Assembly (NCBI GenBank): GCA_046152955.1
Contig: JBJXGA010000127.1
Span: 1 to 46,731 of the forward strand
Source of the DNA: SIAF01 sp046152955
Lineage (GTDB): Bacteria; Planctomycetota; Planctomycetia; Planctomycetales; Planctomycetaceae
Direction: 5' to 3'
Length of the DNA: 46,731 bases
Made by a program: the position numbers and the translations under genes. Under the pieces are notes generated by a model. It saw nothing but the letters and a program-made list of their open reading frames with translations. It was not told where the DNA came from and made no database searches. Below, piece by piece: positions 33,473 through 41,533 of this stretch (positions are counted from its first letter, which is position 1; each line of letters begins with the position of its first letter).

Positions 33473-35593
33473 CTAGGCTGGAGGCGCGTCACCCCCCTTG
33501 GCCGCCTCCGCCAGGACCGCCTTGCGGGACAGTTTGACTCGATTCTGATCGTCCACCGCGATCACTTTGACCTGCATGCGGTCCCCTTCTTTGCAGATGT
33601 CGATGACCGACTTGACATAGCCGTCCGACAATTCGCTGATGTGACACAGCCCATCTTTGCCGGGGACGATTTCGATGAAGGCACCAAAGTCCTTGATCGC
33701 GCTCACTACGCCGTTGTAGATTTTGCCGACTTTGATTTCTTCGGTCATGGCTTCGACGCGCCCCAGGGCGTCATCGACTCCCGCCTGATTCGGTCCGGAA
33801 ATCGTCACTGTCCCATCGTCGTTGACATCGAGCGTGGTGCCGGTTTCTTCCTGCAACAGGCGAATGGTCTTCCCACCCGGACCGATCAACAAGCCAATCT
33901 TCTGCGGATCGATCTTGGTGCGGACCAGCCGCGGAGCGAACGCGGAAATGTCCTTGCGCGGCCGACCGATGGCAGTGAGCATCGACCGCAACAGGTCCAG
34001 GCGCGCGGTCTTGGCCTGCGCCAACGTCTCGCGGATGATCTGCTCGTTGATGCCGTCGATCTTGAGGTCGAGCTGGATGCCGGTAACCCCTTTGCCCGTT
34101 CCCGCAACCTTAAAGTCCATGTCGCCGAAGTGGTCTTCGTCGCCGATGATGTCGGTGAGGAGGACGAACCGGTCGGCCTCTTTGACCAGTCCGATCGAGA
34201 TTCCGGCCACCGGCTGCTTGATCGGAACTCCCGCGTCCATCAACCCCAGCGTGGCGCCGCAGACGCTGGCCATCGAACTGGAGCCGTTCGATTCCATGAT
34301 GTCCGAGATGACCCGGATCGTATACGGGAACTTGTCCGCCGCCGGCAGCACCCGCTCCACCGATCGCTCGGCCAGCGCCCCGTGACCAATCTCGCGGCGA
34401 CCAGGGCCACGGATCGGGCGGCACTCTCCCACCGAATACGGCGGGAAGTAATAGTCGAGCATGAACCGCTTGGTGTATTCCTCGAACAGCCCATCCACGC
34501 GCTGCTCGTCACGAACCGTTCCCAAAACCACCGTTACGACCGACTGGGTTTCTCCCCGCGTGAAGACCGCTGAGCCATGCACGCGCGGCAACACTTCCAC
34601 CTGGCAGGAAACGGCACGCAGATCGGTATGCCCACGCCCGTCAGGACGCTTTCCTTCCAGCGCCAGATCGCGAACGATTCGATACTCCAGATCGTGCCAG
34701 GCGCTGCCAAACTGGGCTGCGGTCGCCCCGTCGGCGGTCGTCTCGGCGCCATTGGGGAAGAGCCGTTCTTTCCACGTCTTCTTCAGCGCCGACACTGCTT
34801 CCGCCCGCTGCTGCTTGGAGCCGGAGGTCTTGGCCTGCCGGAATTCGGCGTAAGCGTCGGACCGTAGTTTGGCAGTCAACGGGTTGGCCGGAGGAGGAAC
34901 GAACGACTTCGCCGGAACCCCCACCTTGCGGACGAGCTCGTCCTGCATGTCGCAGATCTCGCGGATGGCGGCGTGCCCGAACAGCAAACCGTCGACCATT
35001 TGCTCTTCGGGGAGCTGGTCGCCGAAGCCCTCGATCATCAGGATCGAGTCGCGCGTCCCGGCCACCACCAGATCCAAGGCGCTGACTTCCAGTTCCTTTT
35101 GCCGGGGAAGCAGGACAAACTGGCCGTCGATCAATCCCACCCGGACTGCCGCCAGGGGGCCTCGGAAGGGAATCTCCGGCGACAGCGATAAAGCAGCGCT
35201 GGCCCCGATGATCGACAGGACGTCCGGGTCGTTCTCATTGTCGCAGGCGAGGACGTTCCCCATCACCTGCACCTCATCGACGTAACCCTCGGGAAACAGC
35301 GGGCGGATCGGCCGATCGGTGAGCCGGCTGGTGAGGATCTCCTTGAGGGTCGGTCGCCCCTCACGCTTGAGAAACCCGCCGGGGAATTTTCCGGCTGCGG
35401 CGGTTCGCTCTCGGTAATCGACAGTCAACGGGAAAAAATCAATTCCCGGACGCGGTGGACCGGATTGACCGGCGACGAACACGACTGTTTCGCCATACTG
35501 AACGAGCACGGCGCCGCTGGCCTGTTTTGCCCATTCGCCCGTTGTGATACTTAACTTTCTTCCCCCTACCTCACGTTCAACCGTTACTTTCAC
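33473..35593 (-). CDS. pnp: polyribonucleotide nucleotidyltransferase
   Basis: A 706-residue 3'-to-5' phosphorolytic exoribonuclease of the RNA degradosome. Two RNase PH-like domains are visible: the first with KFPGGFLKREGRPTLKE and SRLTDRPIRPLFPEGY, the second with ATLGLMDAGVPIKQPVAG and DIIGDEDHFGDMDFKVAG. Then follow a KH domain (IGLLIGPGGKTIRLL) and an S1 domain (VGKIYNGVVSAIKDFGAFIEI). I chose GTG 35593 (reading KVTVEREVGG) because an AGG-containing SD-like sequence lies 8 nt upstream; the TTG 15 nt earlier lacks one. It forms the classic rpsO-pnp operon, 45 nt after rpsO, with a terminator after it. Confidence 0.97.
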   Translation of the reverse strand: MKVTVEREVGGRKLSITTGEWAKQASGAVLVQYGETVVFVAGQSGPPRPGIDFFPLTVDYRERTAAAGKFPGGFLKREGRPTLKEILTSRLTDRPIRPLFPEGYVDEVQVMGNVLACDNENDPDVLSIIGASAALSLSPEIPFRGPLAAVRVGLIDGQFVLLPRQKELEVSALDLVVAGTRDSILMIEGFGDQLPEEQMVDGLLFGHAAIREICDMQDELVRKVGVPAKSFVPPPANPLTAKLRSDAYAEFRQAKTSGSKQQRAEAVSALKKTWKERLFPNGAETTADGATAAQFGSAWHDLEYRIVRDLALEGKRPDGRGHTDLRAVSCQVEVLPRVHGSAVFTRGETQSVVTVVLGTVRDEQRVDGLFEEYTKRFMLDYYFPPYSVGECRPIRGPGRREIGHGALAERSVERVLPAADKFPYTIRVISDIMESNGSSSMASVCGATLGLMDAGVPIKQPVAGISIGLVKEADRFVLLTDIIGDEDHFGDMDFKVAGTGKGVTGIQLDLKIDGINEQIIRETLAQAKTARLDLLRSMLTAIGRPRKDISAFAPRLVRTKIDPQKIGLLIGPGGKTIRLLQEETGTTLDVNDDGTVTISGPNQAGVDDALGRVEAMTEEIKVGKIYNGVVSAIKDFGAFIEIVPGKDGLCHISELSDGYVKSVIDICKEGDRMQVKVIAVDDQNRVKLSRKAVLAEAAKGGDAPPA

Positions 35594-35638
35594 TGTGTGT
35601 ACCTGCAAAGGATTGGTGTGTCTCAGGCCGCCTGCTCG

Positions 35639-35908
35639 CTACTTGCGAAGGGACAGACGCCCGATGATGGCCAGATAACTCTCTTGGTTGTGCCGCCTCA
35701 GATAATCGAGCAAACGCCTCCGCCGGCTGACAAGCATCAGCAGTCCGCGGCGACTGGAATGGTCCTTTTGGTGCGTGCTCAGGTGACCCGTCAGCTCATT
35801 GATGCGATGCGTCAACATCGCTACCTGGACCTCCGGGGAACCGGTGTCGGCGTCCGTCCGGCGGTATTCCTCAATGATCTGGGTTTTCCGTTCTTTCGTA
35901 ATCGACAT
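35639..35908 (-). CDS. rpsO: 30S ribosomal protein S15
   Basis: Exactly the usual 89 residues of S15, which binds 16S rRNA in the central domain. The signature GSPEVQVAMLTHRINELTGHL is followed by HQKDHSSRRGLLMLVSRRRRLLDYL. The ATG is preceded by GGAAAGG. As in many bacteria it is followed by pnp, and a promoter candidate lies upstream. Confidence 0.98.
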   Translation of the reverse strand: MSITKERKTQIIEEYRRTDADTGSPEVQVAMLTHRINELTGHLSTHQKDHSSRRGLLMLVSRRRRLLDYLRRHNQESYLAIIGRLSLRK

Positions 35909-35956
35909 GCCACCTTTCCGCCTGTTTTTCGATTTGTCTGATCTTGCAATCCCACC

Positions 35957-35984
35957 AATCTAACAAGGGCGCAGGAATATTCAA
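35957..35984 (-). promoter_or_regulatory. possible rpsO promoter
   Basis: In the minus-strand direction, TTGAAT (35979-35984) and TAGATT (35957-35962) are separated by 16 bp, each matching four of six consensus positions, about 50 nt before the rpsO start. The remaining divergent gap up to 36199 shows nothing else convincing. Confidence 0.35.
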
Positions 35985-36199
35985 CGCCAAACGGCCCCGG
36001 ATTGAGAACTTCCAGGGGATTTCCCCAAGCCAAGACGCCGCCGACGCCCGGAAAATCGACGCAATTCACGCAGGCCGCGGACCTTCCGCCCGATGACCGG
36101 ACTCGCACTTCCGGCAAATGGCACACCCTCGGACAATCGGCTACGATAGGGGCGAACTGTTTCTACTCCCAAACATGGCACCGATACTCCATCCCATTC

Positions 36200-37156
36200 A
36201 TGCCCCCGCTCTACCTGTCCGATACCGACGTGCGCGACCTCCTGGATATGGAGATCGCCGTGGAAGTGATTGAAGAGGCCTTTCGTCAGTTGTCCCTGGG
36301 GGGGGCCTCCAACGTCCCCCGCGCCCGGGTCCGCGCTGGCGACACACATCTACATACGATGTCCGCGGCGGCCGATTACCTGGGAGTCCTGGGATGGAAA
36401 GCCTACTCCACCACCCGAACCGGGGCGCAGTTTCAGATCGGCCTGTACTCCCAGGCGACGGGTGACCTCCTGGCGCTGGTCGATGCCGACTACCTGGGGC
36501 AACTTCGGACCGGCGCCGCCAGCGGCGTGGCGACTGAGTGCATGGCCCGTCCCGATGCCAAAGTCGTGGGGCTGTTCGGCACCGGACGGCAGGCGCGGAC
36601 GCAACTCAAAGGCGTGACCACCGTCCGCAAGATTGAACTGGTCGAGGTCTTTGGGAGAGACGAAGAACGGTGCCGCCAGTTCTGCGATCAAATGTCCGAG
36701 TGGTGCCTGACCCGCGTCGTGCCGTCCCGGAATCCCGACGCCGTCGCCGCCGAAAAGGACATCGTGATCTGCGCCACCTCGGCTCGGACGCCGCTGTTTG
36801 AAGGACGCGTCCTGGACGAAGGAACGCACCTGAACGTCGTCGGCTCAAACTGGCTGCAGCGAGCAGAAATCGATGTGACCACAGTCCGCCGCGCCGACAC
36901 GATCGTCTGCGACAGCCTGGAACAGTGCCGCTTGGAAGCCGGAGACTTCGTGCAGGCACTGGAAGAGGGGGCGGTGGACTGGTCCAATATGCACGAACTG
37001 TCGGACGTGGTGACCGACCGGGAAACGGGGCGCAAAACGGCCGAAAGCATCACCCTCTTCAAATCGGTCGGACTGGCCATCGAAGACGTGGCACTGGCGG
37101 CCAAACTGCTGGAATTGGCCCGCTGCGCCGGACTGGGCCAGCCGCTGCCGCTCTGA
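36200..37156 (+). CDS. ornithine cyclodeaminase / mu-crystallin family protein
   Basis: A 318-residue NAD(P)-binding protein of the OCD/mu-crystallin family. Visible are MPPLYLSDTDVRDLLDM, GWKAYSTT, the substrate-site stretch DADYLGQLRTGAASGVATE, the Rossmann motif VVGLFGTGRQARTQL, the AEKDIVICATSA strand and the closing ITLFKSVGLAIEDVALA. The family includes ornithine cyclodeaminase, L-alanine dehydrogenase, ketimine reductase and enzymes making unusual amino acids; the actual reaction cannot be decided. ATG 36200 fits the family N-terminus; an in-frame extension upstream is poorly conserved-looking. It is divergent from rpsO and stands alone. Confidence 0.9.
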   Translation: MPPLYLSDTDVRDLLDMEIAVEVIEEAFRQLSLGGASNVPRARVRAGDTHLHTMSAAADYLGVLGWKAYSTTRTGAQFQIGLYSQATGDLLALVDADYLGQLRTGAASGVATECMARPDAKVVGLFGTGRQARTQLKGVTTVRKIELVEVFGRDEERCRQFCDQMSEWCLTRVVPSRNPDAVAAEKDIVICATSARTPLFEGRVLDEGTHLNVVGSNWLQRAEIDVTTVRRADTIVCDSLEQCRLEAGDFVQALEEGAVDWSNMHELSDVVTDRETGRKTAESITLFKSVGLAIEDVALAAKLLELARCAGLGQPLPL

Positions 37157-37330
37157 CGCGCGCGGGGTGCCAGGCGTGTGCGTAGCTTCCAGTCCTGGCT
37201 TCCACCAGCCCTGTGCCGGTGGGGAGCTGACGGTTTCCATATGTTCGAATTTTCAGCCCGCCAACGGAAGAATTCCGGGAACAATTCGCTTCAATGGCGC
37301 TTCAGACATCTGCGCAGACCGGGACATGCG

Positions 37331-39799
37331 CTACCGATTGAACAGGAACGCCGGGCTGTTCATCAGCGCCCACATTAGGTCTTGCGCCGCCTCGGCCTTC
37401 CCTTCGACCGCGACGAAGTAGCCCAGCGACGTGGTCAGTTCGTCGTGCGTGGGATACCGACCGAGCACCGACAGGTACAGGTCTTCGACGAGCGTTTTTT
37501 CGTCGGTCTTCGCCGTGATCAGCCGCGCGATCAACCCTTGCGGGTGGATGATCGCTTCGGAAACGGTCGGGCCGTTGACCAGGTTTAACGTCTGCGCCAG
37601 ACTCACCTCGGCGACCCGTTCGCACTCACAGGGAATCTCCCGCGGGGGGCGGCCGAACATGTCGAGGAAGCCGATCTGGATGTTCGGATCGGGCAATTGC
37701 GTCGCCCGGAATCCGGCCGGCACTCCCGGCAACGTCACCGGACTGTCGGACGCGACCATGATTGCGTCGAAGAGCTGTTCGGCCGTGAGCCGGCGGGGCA
37801 TGAAGTGCGAATAATTCTCGGCGTCATCCTCGTTCCACGCATTGGTCTGGTAGCTGCGCTGATACGTGTGCGATCCGGTGATCACCCGCAAGAGGTGCTT
37901 CAGATCCATATTGCGGGCGATGAAGTCGTCGGTCAGCGCTTTGAGCAGTTCCGGATTCGAAGGGGGATTGCTGCTGCGGATGTCATCCACCGGATCGATG
38001 ATCCCGCGCCCCATCAAATAGCTCCAGTAGCGGTTGACGACGCTGGTCGCGAAATACGGATTCTCCTTGGAAGTGAGCCACTGCGACAGTTGCTGGCGGA
38101 GATCCCCCTGACTGTCAACCGGCCCAGGGTGGTCGTATGGAAATCGAGCCGCCACCGGCTGGTTGTTGCGCGGGTTCACGACTGGCTGTGCGCTGCGGAG
38201 CGGGAAAATGATCTCTTCCTCGGGAATCCCGCCCGGTTTGCGGCCGACCGCCGCAAAATAGGCCGACAACTGGTAATACTGCCCCTGCGTCCATCGCTCA
38301 AACGGATGGTCGTGGCACTTGTTGCAGCTAAAGCGGGTTCCCAGGAAGACCTGCGTCAGGTTCTCCATGACGGCGCTCGGCTCGCGCGAGATGCGATAGT
38401 AGTTCGCCGCCGGATTCTGGAACGTGCTGCCGTTGGCGGTCAGCAACTCCGCCACGAATTCATGATACGGGCGATTGACGGCGATCGCGCTGCGGATCCA
38501 GTTGCGATAGCCCCACACCCCCTTTTCGGAAACGAATTTGCGATTGGCCAGGAGCAGATCACTCCATTTGACCGTCCAATGGTCGACGTACTCGGGACTT
38601 TCCAACAGCTCTTCGACTTTGGCTTGCCGTTTTTCCAGCGTGGGGCGCGGATCGGCCAGAAACGCCTTAGTCTGCAACAGGGTGGGGGGGAGGCCGGTCA
38701 CGTCGAGCGACACGCGTCGCAGAAACTCCGCGTCGCTACACAGCTCCGCCGCCTGAGTCTTCATCTTCTTCAGTTTTTGATTGACATGTCCGTCAACGAA
38801 GTTGAACTCGGGAGAATCCACCCAGACAAACCCGGTCCGATCCCCCAGCACGGTCACCTGGTTGGCGGCATACGCCCCTTCGTACCGCACCAGAATCGAC
38901 GTTTCACCGCGACGGACTGATTCCACCACGCCACTCGAGGCGGTCGTATTGGTGACGGTCGCCGTGTTGAAATTGCTACTGCTGAACACCGCGTCGCGCG
39001 TCACGTCGCGGGTCGTTCCGTCGGCGTAATGAGCGACGACGATCTGCTGCAATTTCCGCCCTTCGCGGTCGATCACCGGATTGACCGGATAAACCTCCAA
39101 CCGGGCGACGCGGGTCTGGTTGTCGAACTGGCACCCCTCGGCGATCCACTGGTGAATCAGCCGGTAGTAGCGGGAATCTTCGTCGAACAGAAAGCCGCCG
39201 ACGTGCGGCACCCCCTGCGTCGGTTTCAGCAACATCAGACTCTGATTGGGAAGCGAGCGATTGAAGCGCCGTCCCGACAGGTCATCGACCAGAGCGAAGT
39301 AATCGGTCTCGGGGTCGTACCCGCGGAGCGTCAGTTTGAAGCCGTTTTTTCCTTCCTGCGCGCCATGGCAGGTTCCCGCGTTGCAGCCGACTTTGCTCAT
39401 CGCCGGCATCACTTCCCGCACGAAACTCACCGGCGCGGGACTGGCCTCCTGAACCTCCACCGGAATTTCGATCTGCTTGTCGGCGGCGGAAATCGTCAAT
39501 TTGGCCGACCCCTGTTTGACCGGTGACACGTACCCGTCGCTCTCGACGGTCACGGCGTCCCCCTGGGAGACGACCTGGGCCTGATTCGTCAGATCGACCA
39601 GGTCTCCCGCCGCGGTCTTCCCCATGACAATCACCCGCCGACTGTCCCGGATTCCGCGCAACTGAAGTCGCGGGGGGATGACCTGTAGCTCGGCGATCGG
39701 AGGCGTCGGAGGGGGATCGGCCGACAGCGGCCCGGAAGCCAGCACAATCGTCAGCGCACAGGCAGCGGCGGCCATTCGGAGCATTTGATTCGTGTGCAT
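37331..39799 (-). CDS. DUF1549/DUF1553 protein with Ig-like (BIG2) domains and heme-like motifs
   Basis: An 822-residue exported protein of the planctomycete-typical DUF1549-DUF1553 type. The signal peptide is residues 1-27 (MAAAACALTIVLASG). BIG2-like beta domains occur near residues 38-117 and 270-330 (YADGTTRDVTRDAVFSSSN). A CX4CH motif, GCNAGTCHG, is at residues 138-146, and a standard CNKCHDHPF heme c motif near residue 490. DUF1549 contains EFLRRVSLDVTGLPPT; DUF1553 follows with TSVVNRYWSYLMGRGI and ends VLGRYPTHDEL...NSPAFLFNR. ATG 39799 has GAGGA upstream. It follows the cytochrome/WD40 gene; such genes are thought to act in extracytoplasmic redox or polymer metabolism, but the function is unproven. 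Confidence 0.9.
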   Translation of the reverse strand: MHTNQMLRMAAAACALTIVLASGPLSADPPPTPPIAELQVIPPRLQLRGIRDSRRVIVMGKTAAGDLVDLTNQAQVVSQGDAVTVESDGYVSPVKQGSAKLTISAADKQIEIPVEVQEASPAPVSFVREVMPAMSKVGCNAGTCHGAQEGKNGFKLTLRGYDPETDYFALVDDLSGRRFNRSLPNQSLMLLKPTQGVPHVGGFLFDEDSRYYRLIHQWIAEGCQFDNQTRVARLEVYPVNPVIDREGRKLQQIVVAHYADGTTRDVTRDAVFSSSNFNTATVTNTTASSGVVESVRRGETSILVRYEGAYAANQVTVLGDRTGFVWVDSPEFNFVDGHVNQKLKKMKTQAAELCSDAEFLRRVSLDVTGLPPTLLQTKAFLADPRPTLEKRQAKVEELLESPEYVDHWTVKWSDLLLANRKFVSEKGVWGYRNWIRSAIAVNRPYHEFVAELLTANGSTFQNPAANYYRISREPSAVMENLTQVFLGTRFSCNKCHDHPFERWTQGQYYQLSAYFAAVGRKPGGIPEEEIIFPLRSAQPVVNPRNNQPVAARFPYDHPGPVDSQGDLRQQLSQWLTSKENPYFATSVVNRYWSYLMGRGIIDPVDDIRSSNPPSNPELLKALTDDFIARNMDLKHLLRVITGSHTYQRSYQTNAWNEDDAENYSHFMPRRLTAEQLFDAIMVASDSPVTLPGVPAGFRATQLPDPNIQIGFLDMFGRPPREIPCECERVAEVSLAQTLNLVNGPTVSEAIIHPQGLIARLITAKTDEKTLVEDLYLSVLGRYPTHDELTTSLGYFVAVEGKAEAAQDLMWALMNSPAFLFNR

Positions 39800-39963
39800 T
39801 CGTCTTCCTCGTGGGAAACCGCCTGAGCCGGGTTGGCGGGCGGGGGGAGTCGTTGCGGGTGAGATTGCCAGGTGGGATTGTCGTGCGTCTATCGGCTGTC
39901 CGGGTGGGGGAGCGAACCAATCCATTTTGTACCAGACCGCCCCGGACAATCAAGCGGCTTTAA

Positions 39964-40002
39964 GGAATCGGCCTGCCGGTCGCCTGGGAATCGGCCTGCC
40001 GG
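39964..40002 (+). repeat. 16-bp direct repeat, period 23
   Basis: GGAATCGGCCTGCCGG occurs at 39964-39979 and again at 39987-40002 in the 243-nt gap between the WD40 gene and the DUF1549 gene. The rest of the gap shows no other element. Confidence 0.8.
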
Positions 40003-40042
40003 GTCTCCTTCAGATCCGTCGCAAAGGGGTGGGAGGCATTCG

Positions 40043-41467
40043 TTATTTTCCGGCGGCGGCGACCGTGGGGGTCACCGGGGCGGGGACGAACTCGCGAACG
40101 AGCGCCCCGGTCTCGGCGTTGAACATCCGCAATTTGCCGTCAAAGCCTCCGGTCACGACTTGAGTGCCGTCCGGAGAAAACGCCACGGCGAACACCCCCC
40201 GCGTATGTCCCGGCAGTTCGTGCAGTAGTTTTCCGTCGTCGGTGCTGTAAATGCGGGCCATGCCGGTTCCTCCGGTGCTGGAACCAGCCACAAACTTGGA
40301 ACCGTCGGCATTGAAGTCCACCGCGAAGACCCGTCCCGTCATCACCGGATACCCGCGGAGGCGGTTGAAATCGTCCCCAATCACCCGCACCTGGGTGCGA
40401 ATCATCTTGTAGAGCTTCGGCTCCCCATCAGCCCCGCCAATCAGCAGTTCGTCCTTCTTCGGATGCCGGCGGAGGGCCATCAGTCCTCCCTTCAGGGCTC
40501 CGGGGGTGATGCTCGTGATGTTGTCCACGAATTGCCCCGACTCGACGATCGACAGCTTCATCGACCGATCGCGGCTGATCGTGATCATGTGCTTGGCATC
40601 GACCGAAAACGTGGCGGCCATCACCCAGTCGGCGTGGGCGTCGAACTTGAGCAACTGCTCCGCATCGCTGACGCGCAAGACGCGGGCACTGTTGTCAGCC
40701 CCGCCAAACGCGAACAACGTGCCGTCGTCGCTGAAGCGCCCGCCAAACAGCGTGTCGGTGGTGAGCGTGGCCGATCGTTCCAGTTTCCGTTCGGCCACAT
40801 TCCAGAATTGCACTTCGCCAAACAGCGCGGGGTTGCCTCCCGTCGCCGCCAGCAGTTTGCCATCCGGGGAAAACGTCAGCGACGTGATGTATTGCGAGCG
40901 GCCGACCAGTCGTCCCGCCAGACCGCTTCCGTCCGCTTTCTGCAGCAGGATTTCATGAAATCCCGACACCGCCAGCAACTGTCCGTCGGGGGACCAGGCA
41001 ATCGCCGAGACGACCGGAGCGCTTTGATAGACGGGGGGCTTCTCCGCCGTGATTGTGTCCAGAACTTCCGCGGGGGTGTCGTCCTGGGCCCCTTCTTTGA
41101 CCCACCGCGTCAGCAGCGCCACCTGCTCCTTGGCGAGCGGGGGAGCGTTCTTCGGCATCGACGGTTTTTCTCCGGAAACCACCTCGATGAGCAGACTTTC
41201 CTCCGGCTTGCCCGGTTCAAATCCAACTCCCTGTTCCCCACCGGTTCGAGCGGCGGCAAACGAGGTCAGCACCAGTTTGCCTCCCGCCTTCGCCGGCTGG
41301 TGACACCCCGTACAACTCCGTTGCAGAATCGGGCGGACTTGCCGGTAAAAGCTGACGGGCGCTTCTTTCGCCGGTTCATCCGCGCCAAAGGCGATCGTTG
41401 GGCGCCATCCCGGCGACAGGATCGTGAGGACCACCAGGCTCCACAACACGCTTCGGAAAACAGGCAT
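40043..41467 (-). CDS. c-type cytochrome domain / WD40 repeat protein
   Basis: A 474-residue exported protein. The signal peptide is residues 1-29 (SVLWSLVVLTILSPG). A planctomycete-type cytochrome c domain has the heme motif CTGCH at residues 52-56 (YRQVRPILQRSCTGCHQPAKAGG), with MPKNAPPL giving a likely Met ligand. From about residue 155 a beta-propeller follows, with WD40 blades recognisable as AIAWSPDGQLLAVSG, LTFSPDGKLLAATGG, GRFSDDGTLFAFGG, VDFNADGSKFVAGSS and VAFSPDGTQVVTGGFDGKL. ATG 41467 was chosen because GGAG lies 9 nt upstream. It is the first gene of a two-gene operon with the DUF1549/DUF1553 protein; the usual third partner, a DUF1501 gene, is missing here. Confidence 0.92.
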   Translation of the reverse strand: MPVFRSVLWSLVVLTILSPGWRPTIAFGADEPAKEAPVSFYRQVRPILQRSCTGCHQPAKAGGKLVLTSFAAARTGGEQGVGFEPGKPEESLLIEVVSGEKPSMPKNAPPLAKEQVALLTRWVKEGAQDDTPAEVLDTITAEKPPVYQSAPVVSAIAWSPDGQLLAVSGFHEILLQKADGSGLAGRLVGRSQYITSLTFSPDGKLLAATGGNPALFGEVQFWNVAERKLERSATLTTDTLFGGRFSDDGTLFAFGGADNSARVLRVSDAEQLLKFDAHADWVMAATFSVDAKHMITISRDRSMKLSIVESGQFVDNITSITPGALKGGLMALRRHPKKDELLIGGADGEPKLYKMIRTQVRVIGDDFNRLRGYPVMTGRVFAVDFNADGSKFVAGSSTGGTGMARIYSTDDGKLLHELPGHTRGVFAVAFSPDGTQVVTGGFDGKLRMFNAETGALVREFVPAPVTPTVAAAGK

Positions 41468-41533
41468 CGCAGGCATCTCCGCTGACAAACAAGTCCAGAT
41501 TTTGGGTCGGTTCAGGATACCGCCCGCCCCCCC

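Noticed and set aside
33284..34573. Open frame of 429 codons on the plus strand
   Set aside because: Antisense to pnp and the terminator.
36113..36146. Promoter with TGGCAC and TACGAT before the cyclodeaminase-family gene
   Set aside because: The -10-like box is good, but the -35 is not a match and the sigma-54 pattern lacks the TTGC element.
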